A stretch of DNA of 64,000 nt from LMUY01 sp965199105 (GTDB lineage Bacteria > Pseudomonadota > Alphaproteobacteria > Acetobacterales > Acetobacteraceae): the NCBI GenBank assembly GCA_965199105.1, contig CBDAQO010000002.1, forward strand, positions 248,001 to 312,000, in the 5' to 3' direction. Within the stretch, counting starts at the first letter, position 1. Each line of letters starts with the position of its first letter. A model generated the notes under the pieces. That model searched no databases, had not been told where the DNA came from, and saw only the letters and a list, made by a program, of their open reading frames with translations. Position numbers and translations under genes: made by a program. This document shows, one piece after another, positions 7,420-14,977 of this stretch.

Positions 7420-9318
7420 CTAGCCCTTCACCGCGCCGGAGAGCATGCCGGTGACGAGGGCGCGCTGAAACAGCATGGCGACCGCAACGGGCGGGACGAT
7501 GGCGAGCACGCTGGCGGCGAACAGCGGGCCGTAGTCGTAGAACTGCATCTGCGCCAGAAAGCCCGCGATCGTCACGGGGATGGTCTGCGAAGCCTGCGTG
7601 CTGGTCAGGATCAGCGCGATGACGAACTCGTTCCACGACACCAGGAAGCAGAAGATCGCCGTCGCCATCAGGCCCGGCCGCGCGATGGGCAGCACGACGC
7701 GCCAGATCGCACCGAGCCGGGTGCAGCCATCCACGCGGGCGGCTTGCTCGAGCGTCGGCGGCAGGCCCTCGAAGTAGCCCTTCATGATCCAGGTCGCGAG
7801 CGGCAGGATCAGGCTGCAATAGGCGATGACGAGCCCGGTGCGCGTGTCGAGCAGACCCGCCGCGCGGAAGATGATGAAGAACGGCAGGATCAGCACCAGG
7901 CTTGGCGTCATCCGCGTGAGCATCAGCGCCCAGAGCGCACCACGCAAGCCGCGGCTGCGCCCCGCGATGGTGAAGCCGTAGCCGGCGAGCGCGCCCAGAG
8001 CCACGTTGATGGCGGTGCTGAACACGGCCACCACGATGCTGTTCCAGATGCCGTAGGGAACCCGACGCGCGACCACGCTGGCGGCGCCGCTGGCCTCGGG
8101 CGCGATCACCTGGCGGTAGTTGTCGAGCGTGAGGTGGTGCGGCAGCAACTGCGGCGGGCTGCGCACCAGCTCGGCCGAGGGTGACACGCTCATCACCACC
8201 AGCCAGGCAAACGGCGCCACCGACCACACCAGGATCAGCAGCGCCGCAGCCCGCGTGGCCCAGGCCGCGATGCGCTCGCGATGCGGCAGTGAGCGCCGCC
8301 GGCCGAAGTGCACCGTGGTGGGCGCCACGATGGCCACCAGGCTGCGCACGCGGACGGATTGCGCCAGCGGCAACGCGGTGTCCGCGCCGGTGCGCCCGCC
8401 GCTCGGCGCGAGCAGCAGCACGAAGTACAGCACCGCGAGCAGCAGGCAGACGACCGACAACAAGTAGAGCAGCGCGGCACCCTGGCCGAAGCGGAAATAC
8501 TGGAACGCCTGCACGTAGCCGAGCCAGGAGAACACGGTGGTGGCGCTGCCGGGGCCGCCCTTGGTGATGGTCCAGAACAGGTCGAACGCCATGATGGCGT
8601 TGATGCTGGTCAGGATGAGCACCAGCAGCATCATCGGGCGCAACCAAGGCAGCGTGATGTTGCGAAAGCGACGCCATGGCCCCGCGCCATCCACCCGCGC
8701 CGCCTTGTGCAGCGAGTCGGGCATGGATTGCAGCCCGCCCAGCAGGAGCAGGCAGGTCAGCGGCGCCTGGCTCCACACGTAGACCAGGGCGACCAGGGCG
8801 AACGCGACCGTGCCGTTGCCGAGCCAGTGCACCGAAGCGCCGATGACGTGCAAGTCGAGCAGCAGGGCGCTGAGCGGGCCGTAGTCGCCGTTGAAGATCC
8901 AGCCCCACAGGATGCCCACCGCCACCGGTGACATCGCCCACGGGATCAACACCAGCCCGCGCAACACGCCGCGCCCTGGGAAGCGGGCATTCAACACCAG
9001 CGCCATGCCGAGCCCGGCCGCGAGCCCGGCCGTCACGGTGGCGGCGGTGAACACGGCGGTGCGGGCAAAGGCGGCGAGGAAGGACAGGTTGGAGAACGCG
9101 CTGGCGTAGTTGGCGAGGCCTACGTACACCCAGCGATGGGTCAGCACGTTGATCTCGTGAAAACTCAGCAACAGCGAGTAGACCAGCGGCACGCCGATGA
9201 CGAGGAACACCGCGAGCAGCGTGGGCGCGGTGAGCAAGGCCGGCACCAAGCCGGCCGGAACGTGCCGGCGCCGGGTCGGTGCCTCCGGCCGCACGAGGGC
9301 TTGCGAGAAGCTCGACAT
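7420..9318 (-). CDS. ABC sugar importer permease, both MalF- and MalG-type halves fused
   Basis: Single inner-membrane protein of 632 residues carrying two complete MetI-like permease units. The first half (about 20-305) has an EAA-type loop near 204-224 (HKAARVDGAGPWRRF). The second half (about 350-632) has another near 524-544 (EQAARVDGCTRLGAI). The two are joined by a polar linker of about 45 residues (305-350) with no stop codon. Normally these are two proteins, like the unfused pair at 55-57 kb in this window. Each EAA loop should dock one ATPase of the dimer, so the fusion is expected to work as the full channel. Spacing is 10 bp after the binding-protein gene and 4 bp before the ATPase gene. 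Confidence 0.88.
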   Translation of the reverse strand: MSSFSQALVRPEAPTRRRHVPAGLVPALLTAPTLLAVFLVIGVPLVYSLLLSFHEINVLTHRWVYVGLANYASAFSNLSFLAAFARTAVFTAATVTAGLAAGLGMALVLNARFPGRGVLRGLVLIPWAMSPVAVGILWGWIFNGDYGPLSALLLDLHVIGASVHWLGNGTVAFALVALVYVWSQAPLTCLLLLGGLQSMPDSLHKAARVDGAGPWRRFRNITLPWLRPMMLLVLILTSINAIMAFDLFWTITKGGPGSATTVFSWLGYVQAFQYFRFGQGAALLYLLSVVCLLLAVLYFVLLLAPSGGRTGADTALPLAQSVRVRSLVAIVAPTTVHFGRRRSLPHRERIAAWATRAAALLILVWSVAPFAWLVVMSVSPSAELVRSPPQLLPHHLTLDNYRQVIAPEASGAASVVARRVPYGIWNSIVVAVFSTAINVALGALAGYGFTIAGRSRGLRGALWALMLTRMTPSLVLILPFFIIFRAAGLLDTRTGLVIAYCSLILPLATWIMKGYFEGLPPTLEQAARVDGCTRLGAIWRVVLPIARPGLMATAIFCFLVSWNEFVIALILTSTQASQTIPVTIAGFLAQMQFYDYGPLFAASVLAIVPPVAVAMLFQRALVTGMLSGAVKG

Positions 9319-9328
9319 AGGCCCGACC

Positions 9329-10651
9329 TTAGCCGGGGTACCGCGCCTTGAACTGGCTGACTTGCTTGCGCAGGTCGTCCACCAGCGCCTCGGTGGGCTG
9401 GTCGCCGCGGATGTAGTCCTGCACCGCGCCCATCATGTACCAATCCCAGTCCGAGAACCAAAGCGTCTTGGCGACGTCCCGCGGGGTGGAGATTTCGAGC
9501 TGGTGGCGGGACAGGTCGACGTCCTTCCACTGCTGGTAGGACGCGACAATCTCCGGGTCGTCCAGCATTTCCTTGTAGGGCGTGCCCAAGCCGAACTCGA
9601 GCGCCCAACGCTTGATCACGTGATACTGCCCGTCCTTCGCCTTGCCGCCGAAGAAGCGCATCAGCGTCCAGGCGCGCTGCGCGTCCACCGGCTTGCCGCC
9701 CATCAGGTAGAGCGAGACCCAGGAGAAGGTGGAGTGCGTGGCGCCCGGCATCAGCACCGTCTTCACCTTGCCCGCGCACTGCGAGAGCTTGGGGTCGTTC
9801 AACACCTTCTGGTCGTAGTCGTGCAGCGCCATGAAGCTGTGCTGCCCGGTGGCGAAGCTCGGCACGCCTTCCTGCGGCAGGGTGAAGATGTCCGGTTGCA
9901 CCAGGCCTTCCTTGTAGAGCGTGCGGTGCCACTCCAGCACGCTGCTGAACTTGGCATCGAACACCGGCTCGAACTTGGCGTCGAACACCGCGGCCCCCTC
10001 AGAGTACCACAGCGCGAAGATGCTCCACGATAGGCTGGCCCAATTGTGCTGCCAGGCGCTGACATAGGGGAACTCGGCGATCTTGTCCCGCTTGAGCTTG
10101 CGCGCTTGGTCCAGCATGTCCTGCCACGTGGTCGGTGGCTCGAGTTTGGCTTGGCCTAAGTGCGCCTCGTTCACCACGAAGGCGATATGTCCCGCGTAGT
10201 ACGGCAGGCCGCCCAGTTTGCCATCCGGCAGCGACAGGTTGCGCACGCCAACCGGCACCAGGCTCGCCTTGATGGCCGCGACGTCGGGCATGTCTTCTAC
10301 GTCCCGCGCCCAGCCGCCGGCGATCCAGCGCGCCAGCGTCGCCTCCTCGCTGTAGAGCATGTCGAAGTTCTTGCCGCCGATCAGCATGGTTTCCAGCAGC
10401 GCCTGGTATTCGCCCGCGACCAACTGGTAGTCCACGTTTTCATCGTAGAGCGAGGAGAAGGTGGCGACGTTCTCGGCCACGATGTCGGGGTGGTATTGCC
10501 AGCCGACGAAGTGCAGCGGCGTCGCGGGCTTGGCCTGCGCCGATGGCGCGAGTGCCGCGACCGCCCCGGCGGCGGCACCCAGGCGAAGCACGGATCGGCG
10601 CTGCAGCAACACGGCATCGAGCGCCCGGCGCCTGGCTTCGTCATCGCCCAT
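9329..10651 (-). CDS. Family-1 extracellular solute-binding protein, Tat-type leader
   Basis: Periplasmic sugar-binding component, 440 residues. The leader contains QRRSVLRLGAAAGAVA with Arg18-Arg19, resembling a twin-arginine signal, and a likely cleavage site after SAQA (residue 40). The mature part follows the MalE-like fold (GKLGGLPYYAGHIAFVVNE, then the W-rich ligand region). An 8-residue in-frame tandem duplication (VFDAKFEP/VFDAKFSS) is present near residues 221-236. It precedes the fused permease by 10 bp and belongs to the operon that starts with the amidohydrolase at 11815. Ligand unknown; a sugar or glycoside is likely from the linked GMC dehydrogenase. Confidence 0.88.
   Translation of the reverse strand: MGDDEARRRALDAVLLQRRSVLRLGAAAGAVAALAPSAQAKPATPLHFVGWQYHPDIVAENVATFSSLYDENVDYQLVAGEYQALLETMLIGGKNFDMLYSEEATLARWIAGGWARDVEDMPDVAAIKASLVPVGVRNLSLPDGKLGGLPYYAGHIAFVVNEAHLGQAKLEPPTTWQDMLDQARKLKRDKIAEFPYVSAWQHNWASLSWSIFALWYSEGAAVFDAKFEPVFDAKFSSVLEWHRTLYKEGLVQPDIFTLPQEGVPSFATGQHSFMALHDYDQKVLNDPKLSQCAGKVKTVLMPGATHSTFSWVSLYLMGGKPVDAQRAWTLMRFFGGKAKDGQYHVIKRWALEFGLGTPYKEMLDDPEIVASYQQWKDVDLSRHQLEISTPRDVAKTLWFSDWDWYMMGAVQDYIRGDQPTEALVDDLRKQVSQFKARYPG
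9947..9990. repeat. 24-bp tandem duplication inside the binding-protein gene
   Basis: Two 20-bp stretches (9947-9966 and 9971-9990) differ at one position and repeat with a 24-bp period, adding 8 residues in frame. It lies in the binding-protein gene at 9329-10651. Confidence 0.8.
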
Positions 10652-10669
10652 GTCGTATCCCCTTGTCGG

Positions 10670-11815
10670 TCAGAAGCTTGAGTGGGCACCCCACCATTGG
10701 CCGGCCACCACCATTCCGCTCGCCATGATGCGCTGGCGGCCGGTGACGACCTCGCCGTTGACGTCCTCCAGCGCAAACGCGCCCTCGCGGATCTCGAGCA
10801 CGCTGGCGTCGCCCACGCTGCCGGGCTTCAGGCTGCCCAGTTCCGGCCGCTGCAGCGCGCGGGCTGCGTTCACCGTGGACGCGGCCACGATCTCCGGCAG
10901 GGACATGCCGAGTTGCATGAACTTGGACATGGTGGTGACCTGGTCGTAGGCCGGGCCATCGATGCACAGCGTGTGCACGTCCGACGAAATCACGTCGGGC
11001 GCAAAGCCGGCCGCCATCATGGCGCGCGCGGTTTTCCAGGCGAAGCTGCCCTTGCCGTGCCCGATGTCGAACAGCACGCCGCGCTCGCGCGCCGCCAGCA
11101 CGGCGGGCTTCACGCGGCCGCGGACGTCCATGGGAGCGTTGGGGAACGGGCGGAAGCAATGCGTCAACACGTCGCCGGGTCGCAGTCGCTCCACCACCGC
11201 CTCGTAGGAGGGCGGCGGCTCGTCGATATGCACCATCATCGGCAGCCCGGTCTCGTCGGCCACTTGAAGCGCGATGTCGAGCGGCGCGATGCCGGAGGGG
11301 CCGCTCGCGACCCGGCCGATCCGCACCTTGATGCCGATGATCAGATCCTTGTTGGCGTTGGCGACCTCGACGCAATCGCGCGCCGCCATCAGCCTGAGGT
11401 CGTGGCTCTCCCCCACCATGATGCGGTTGGAAAACGCGTAGATGCCGGCGAACGACACGTGCAGGTAGGCCAGGATGCGGATGGCGCTGGGTTCAATGAC
11501 ATGCTTGCGGAACCCGGCGAAGTTACCCGGCCCGGCCGACCCGGTGTCGACGCAGGTGGTCACGGCGCTGGCGCGGCCATAGGCCTCCGCATCCACGCCG
11601 AGCGACGTTCCGCCCCAGTAAACATGGGTGTGCAGGTCGATCAGACCCGGCGTCACGATCTTGCCCGCGACGTCCTGCACGGTCGCACCGACCAATCGAC
11701 CGCTGTCGCCGGTTCCGACCACGCGGCCATCGGCGAACGTCACGTCCATCACGCCATCGATGCCTTGCGACGGGTCGATCACCCGGCCGCCGCGCAACAC
11801 CAGCGCGCCGCTCAA
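10670..11815 (-). CDS. Metal-dependent amidohydrolase/deacetylase (dihydroorotase-like superfamily)
   Basis: Cytoplasmic hydrolase of 381 residues. The metal ligands of the amidohydrolase barrel are visible: DLHTHVYWG (His62, His64), the Lys candidate in IGIKVRIG near 163, MMVHIDEPP, LTHCF and SSDVHT (Asp). The family includes enzymes acting on N-acetylated sugars, hydantoins and dihydroorotate-like rings, so the exact reaction is open. The first in-frame start is a TTG at 11815, with GGAG about 9 nt upstream; no upstream ATG is in frame. First gene of the operon continuing into the ABC importer (18 bp to the next gene). A likely promoter region is 11816-11960. Confidence 0.8.
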   Translation of the reverse strand: MSGALVLRGGRVIDPSQGIDGVMDVTFADGRVVGTGDSGRLVGATVQDVAGKIVTPGLIDLHTHVYWGGTSLGVDAEAYGRASAVTTCVDTGSAGPGNFAGFRKHVIEPSAIRILAYLHVSFAGIYAFSNRIMVGESHDLRLMAARDCVEVANANKDLIIGIKVRIGRVASGPSGIAPLDIALQVADETGLPMMVHIDEPPPSYEAVVERLRPGDVLTHCFRPFPNAPMDVRGRVKPAVLAARERGVLFDIGHGKGSFAWKTARAMMAAGFAPDVISSDVHTLCIDGPAYDQVTTMSKFMQLGMSLPEIVAASTVNAARALQRPELGSLKPGSVGDASVLEIREGAFALEDVNGEVVTGRQRIMASGMVVAGQWWGAHSSF

Positions 11816-11960
11816 CCCCGCACGCTCCGGCGCCGCTGTGCTGCCAATGGATCCGACGTCATGTGCGCCCTCCCCCGTCGCGATCGAGACGGCCTTAAGT
11901 CACGCTAGTGAAGCACTTTGGCGCCCGCAACCAAAACTTCGCTTTTCTGATCATCTGCGA

Positions 11961-12890
11961 TCAGTCGCACAGCGGCCCACGGTCGTCCTCGTCACGGAAG
12001 CTGACGAATTGCTGCTTGATGCGGCGGAGTATCTGCTGAGCGGGCCGGCCCCTGCGCATGCCCACCAAATAGGCCAGCGTATCGATGACGACCAGGCTGC
12101 TGTAGCGCAGCGACGTGGGGCCGAACACGTCGTTGCCTTCGTTCATTGCGTTGGTGAGCGCCAGGTCCACCGCGTCGGCCAGCGGGCTTGCCTGCGCGGT
12201 GATGGCCAAGGTGCTGGCGCCGTAATCGCGCGCGATGGTGGCGGACTTGACCAGTTCGGCGTTGTGGCCGGTGAGGGAACAACACAGCACGGCATCCTGC
12301 GGCTTCACCGTGGCGGCCAGCATCATCTGGCGCAGATGGTCGGCGCAGGCGATGACCGGGATGCCCAGGCGGAACAAACGGTTCTGCACTTCTTCGATCA
12401 GCCAACTCGAGACGCCGCCACTGCCGAACACGTAGAGCGTGCGCGCGGCGCCGATGATGGCGGCCGCCTGGTCGAGCTTTTGCGGCTCCAGCGTGTGCGC
12501 CGCGGTGGCCATCGCGTGCTGGGCGCGGCGGATGACGCGGGCGATCACCTCGGAGGTGTCCTGCGGCGGCGATGGCGGCTCGAAGTAGCGCAGGCCGACG
12601 CGCAGGCCGGTCATCACCTGTAGCTTCAGTTCACGCAGGCCCTCGCAGCCGGCGACCCGGGCGAAGCGGGTGATGGTGGGCGCCGAGACGCCGATCCACG
12701 GCGCCAAGTCTTCGACCGGCTTCTCGATGAACTCTTGCGGCGAGGCCAGGATCGTTTGGGCGATCAACCGGTGCGCGCGCGACAGTTGCGGCTCGATGGC
12801 GGCGATGCGGCTGAACACGTCCCCGCGCACCGCGTCGCCGGGCGTCATCGTCACGTGGGCACGCCGCGGTGCTCGCGCTCTTTGGTGCAA
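11961..12890 (-). CDS. RpiR/MurR-family transcriptional regulator with SIS domain
   Basis: DNA-binding repressor/activator of 309 residues. The N-terminal HTH (ALSRAHRLIAQTIL through APTITRFARVAGCEGL) is followed by a SIS sugar-phosphate-binding domain (TLYVFGSGGVSSWL, LCCSLTGHNAELV). RpiR proteins usually sense a phosphosugar and control the neighbouring sugar operon, which fits the ABC/GMC operon 145 bp downstream on the same strand. The start is uncertain: a TTG at 12890 has AAGGGG 5 nt upstream, while an ATG at 12848 gives a 295-residue form with no evident ribosome site. Confidence 0.85.
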   Translation of the reverse strand: MHQRARAPRRAHVTMTPGDAVRGDVFSRIAAIEPQLSRAHRLIAQTILASPQEFIEKPVEDLAPWIGVSAPTITRFARVAGCEGLRELKLQVMTGLRVGLRYFEPPSPPQDTSEVIARVIRRAQHAMATAAHTLEPQKLDQAAAIIGAARTLYVFGSGGVSSWLIEEVQNRLFRLGIPVIACADHLRQMMLAATVKPQDAVLCCSLTGHNAELVKSATIARDYGASTLAITAQASPLADAVDLALTNAMNEGNDVFGPTSLRYSSLVVIDTLAYLVGMRRGRPAQQILRRIKQQFVSFRDEDDRGPLCD

Positions 12891-12926
12891 TGGCTCCCCT
12901 TCCCTTCCGGCAATCGCGTCTAGCGT

Positions 12927-12947
12927 TCTCCCGCTCGCTCCGGGAGA
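12927..12947. repeat. CTCCCG/CGGGAG hairpin
   Basis: TCTCCCG and CGGGAGA form a perfect 7-bp stem with a 7-nt loop in the gap between the flavin monooxygenase stop and the RpiR start. The same GGGAGAGGG sequence type recurs in the larger inverted repeat at 22104-22228 and near 38206, so it is probably a member of a dispersed intergenic palindrome family rather than a dedicated terminator (no T-run on the minus strand). Confidence 0.5.
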
Positions 12948-12983
12948 GGGCTTTTACGGCGGCAGCGCAATGAAACTTTTTGA

Positions 12984-14318
12984 TCAAATTGGCGCTATCG
13001 TCGCCCAGCGACTTCGGTAGGCGGGCAGGCCCAAGTTTTCGCGCAAGGTGGCGCCCGTATAGTCGCGCCGGAAGCGGCCGCGCCGTTGCAACTCCGGCAC
13101 CACGAAGCTGACGAAGTCGTCGATGCCCGCCGGCAAGTGCGTCGGCGTGATGTTGAAACCGTCGGCGGCGCCGCTGTCGAGCCACTCCTCCATGCCGTCG
13201 GCGATCTGGCTCGCCGTGCCCACCAGGCGGAAGCCCTCGCCCACGGCATATTCGCTGTAGAGCTGACGGATCGACAGCCCCTCGCGCTGCGCCCGCTGCC
13301 ACCAGCCATAGGCGATGCTGCGCACCTTGGCCCCCTTGGGCTCCGGCACCGGGCCGTCGAGGTCGTGGCCGGAAAGATCGCCCATCAGGCCGTAAATCCG
13401 GGCGAGGCCGGCCAGCGGATCGATCAGCGCCTGCAGTTGCTCGAGCTTGTCGCGCGCCTCCTGCTCGCTGCGGCCCACGATGGGCACCAGCGCCGGCATG
13501 ATCTTGAGGCTATCCGGGTCCCGCCCGTATTTGGCCATGCGCTGCTTGACCGAGGCGTAGTAGTCGCGCGCGGCGGCGAGGCCATTGGTGGACGCGTAGA
13601 CCACGTCGGCGTCGGCGGCGGCAATCTCCTGGCCCATCTCGTTGGCCCCGGCCTGCACCAGCAGCGGGCGGCCTTGCGGGGTGGGGCGCACGCTGAGCGG
13701 GCCGCGGACGGAGAAGTGCCGCCCCTTGTGGTTCAGCACGTGCAGCTTCGCCGGGTCGTAGAACACGCCCGCGGCCTTGTCCTGCACGAAGGCGTCCGGC
13801 TCCCAGCTCTCCCACAGCCCGGTCACCACGTCGACGAACTCGCGCGCGCGGTCGTAACGGGTATCGTAGTCGAGGTGGCTGTCGCGGCTGAAATTCCAGG
13901 CCTCCTGCTCCGACCAGGACGTCACGATGTTCCAGCCGGCGCGCCCGCCGCTAATATGGTCGAGCGAGGCGAACTTGCGGGCGATATGGTAGGGCTCGTT
14001 GTAGGTGGTGGAGGCGGTGCTGACGAGGCCGATATGGCGGGTCATCGGCGCCAGGGCTGACAGCAGAGTGAGCGGCTCGAGTTCCACGTTGCGGTTGGAG
14101 CGGGCGAGCGAGCCCGGCGGATCGTCGTTGGCGCGCACGCCGATGCCGTCGGCGAAGAACACCATGTCGAACTTGCCTTCCTCGGCCCGGCGGGCGCAGC
14201 GCAGGAAGTGGTGGAAGTCGGAGGCGCCATCGGCCGGCACGCTGGGGTGGCGCCAAGCGGCGTCATGGTAGCCAAGGTAGCGCATGGAGAGGCCGAGCCT
14301 CATCTGGCGGGTGCTCAT
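12984..14318 (-). CDS. LLM-class flavin-dependent monooxygenase, NtaA/SnaA/DszA type
   Basis: Bacterial luciferase-like monooxygenase of 444 residues, of the FMNH2-using group that includes nitrilotriacetate, pristinamycin and dibenzothiophene-sulfone monooxygenases. Family stretches seen are GYHDAAWRHP, LLSALAPMTRHIGLVSTAST, YNEPYHIARKFASLDHISGGRAGWN and QAGANEMGQEIAA. Such enzymes need a separate flavin reductase, and none is encoded nearby. The ATG at 14318 gives the usual family length; the open frame extends to a TTG at 14354. It is followed after 93 bp by the RpiR gene and may belong to the same regulon. Substrate not predictable. Confidence 0.88.
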   Translation of the reverse strand: MSTRQMRLGLSMRYLGYHDAAWRHPSVPADGASDFHHFLRCARRAEEGKFDMVFFADGIGVRANDDPPGSLARSNRNVELEPLTLLSALAPMTRHIGLVSTASTTYNEPYHIARKFASLDHISGGRAGWNIVTSWSEQEAWNFSRDSHLDYDTRYDRAREFVDVVTGLWESWEPDAFVQDKAAGVFYDPAKLHVLNHKGRHFSVRGPLSVRPTPQGRPLLVQAGANEMGQEIAAADADVVYASTNGLAAARDYYASVKQRMAKYGRDPDSLKIMPALVPIVGRSEQEARDKLEQLQALIDPLAGLARIYGLMGDLSGHDLDGPVPEPKGAKVRSIAYGWWQRAQREGLSIRQLYSEYAVGEGFRLVGTASQIADGMEEWLDSGAADGFNITPTHLPAGIDDFVSFVVPELQRRGRFRRDYTGATLRENLGLPAYRSRWATIAPI

Positions 14319-14454
14319 GGGTGGATTATGTCGCCGGTCCACTTGAGCGCTCAACGCTAACGCATGACGAGTTGGGGTTCATCATGCTTTCGCGGGTTCT
14401 GCTTCAACGCCGGGGCGGCCGTGCTGCCGGCATTGTCGAAGCTGGGGCACGGAC

Positions 14455-14532
14455 AAAAAAAATGCGGCACCTCTCGATGCCGCAAGTTTAGGGAGGAAAC
14501 GTCCAAGAACGCAGTGCGCAAAGCGCGACTGC
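14455..14532 (-). ncRNA. Putative trans-acting small RNA, copy 1 (anti-SD CCUCCC motif, two hairpins)
   Basis: On the minus strand a roughly 78-nt RNA is predicted. A 5' hairpin (14511-14532; GCAGT, bulged C, GCGC, loop TTT) is followed by a 26-nt linker (14484-14509) containing TTTCCTCCC, then a terminator hairpin (14464-14483; GCGGCA/TGCCGC plus inner pairs) and eight U (14455-14462). The 26-nt linker is identical in the second locus at 29990-30070, while both hairpins differ in sequence yet keep their fold, with compensating changes. A promoter-like pair sits directly upstream so that transcription would begin at the first hairpin. The unpaired CCUCCC could pair with Shine-Dalgarno sequences. 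This resembles the alphaproteobacterial CCUCCUCCC (CcsR/cuckoo) RNAs; the match to those families is inference. Confidence 0.65.
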
Positions 14533-14538
14533 AAGGGG

Positions 14539-14568
14539 ATAGAACCACCAGACCCGGCGGTGAGCAAG
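14539..14568 (-). promoter_or_regulatory. Promoter for small RNA copy 1
   Basis: On the minus strand TTGCTC (14562-14567, preceded by C) and TTCTAT (14539-14544) are 17 bp apart, with the predicted start about 7 nt downstream at 14532. An A-rich tract precedes the CTTGC element, as it does at copy 2. The CTTG core also resembles heat-shock-sigma (RpoH) -35 elements, which drive related RNAs in other alphaproteobacteria. Confidence 0.45.
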
Positions 14569-14638
14569 ACCTTTTTGTGCACCGCACAAGCGTTTGCGGT
14601 TAATTCACTCCGCCGCAATGTACGGTTGGCGCAGGCCC

Positions 14639-14944
14639 CTAATAGCCGTTCGGGTTCCGACTGGCAGGCCCAACGGTGATGATCGGGTGCAGCGTTGGCG
14701 GCGGAAGTGACGGCAGGTCTGCTGACGCGGGTGGCGCCGAACTGCCACGCAGGAGGTCGCAACTCCATCGCCAGCCGGCCGGTTGGGCGGAGAGCAAGGC
14801 AGCGCCCTGATGGCGGCAAACGCAGCCGGATTCCGACACCTGCCCGTCCAACTCGGGGCCGCAAGCCGGCAACTCCCACCCCGCAGCGGCGGCCGGGGCG
14901 ATCAACACAGCCAGGACAATCAGCACGCGCATGGCCACGACCAT
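14639..14944 (-). CDS. Small exported Cys-containing protein, unknown function
   Basis: 101 residues with a clear signal peptide (MRVLIVLAVLIAPAAAAG) and a short mature part with four Cys (CGPELDG, SGCVCRHQGA, WRWSCDLLRG), suggesting disulphide bonds in the periplasm. A proline-rich tail follows. Two ATG starts (14944 and 14932) are possible; neither has a strong ribosome site. It lies between the orphan binding protein (upstream, same strand) and small RNA copy 1. I do not recognise a named family. The signal peptide and Cys pattern make it likely to be a real gene. Confidence 0.6.
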   Translation of the reverse strand: MVVAMRVLIVLAVLIAPAAAAGWELPACGPELDGQVSESGCVCRHQGAALLSAQPAGWRWSCDLLRGSSAPPASADLPSLPPPTLHPIITVGPASRNPNGY

Positions 14945-14977
14945 AACACGTCCAGGTTGTCCTGTCCATGCCGGGGC

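Noticed and set aside
12975..12990. TTTGATCAAA palindrome as a possible FNR-type box
   Set aside because: The arms lack the 4-bp spacer of an FNR site, and it overlaps the stop codon of the monooxygenase gene at the 3' side, not a promoter.
14361..14620. Minus-strand peptide frame through small RNA copy 1 (contains FLDVSSLNL, also seen at copy 2)
   Set aside because: The shared peptide is only the translation of the shared 26-nt RNA linker; flanking residues differ, there is no common start, and the hairpins covary as RNA rather than as codons.
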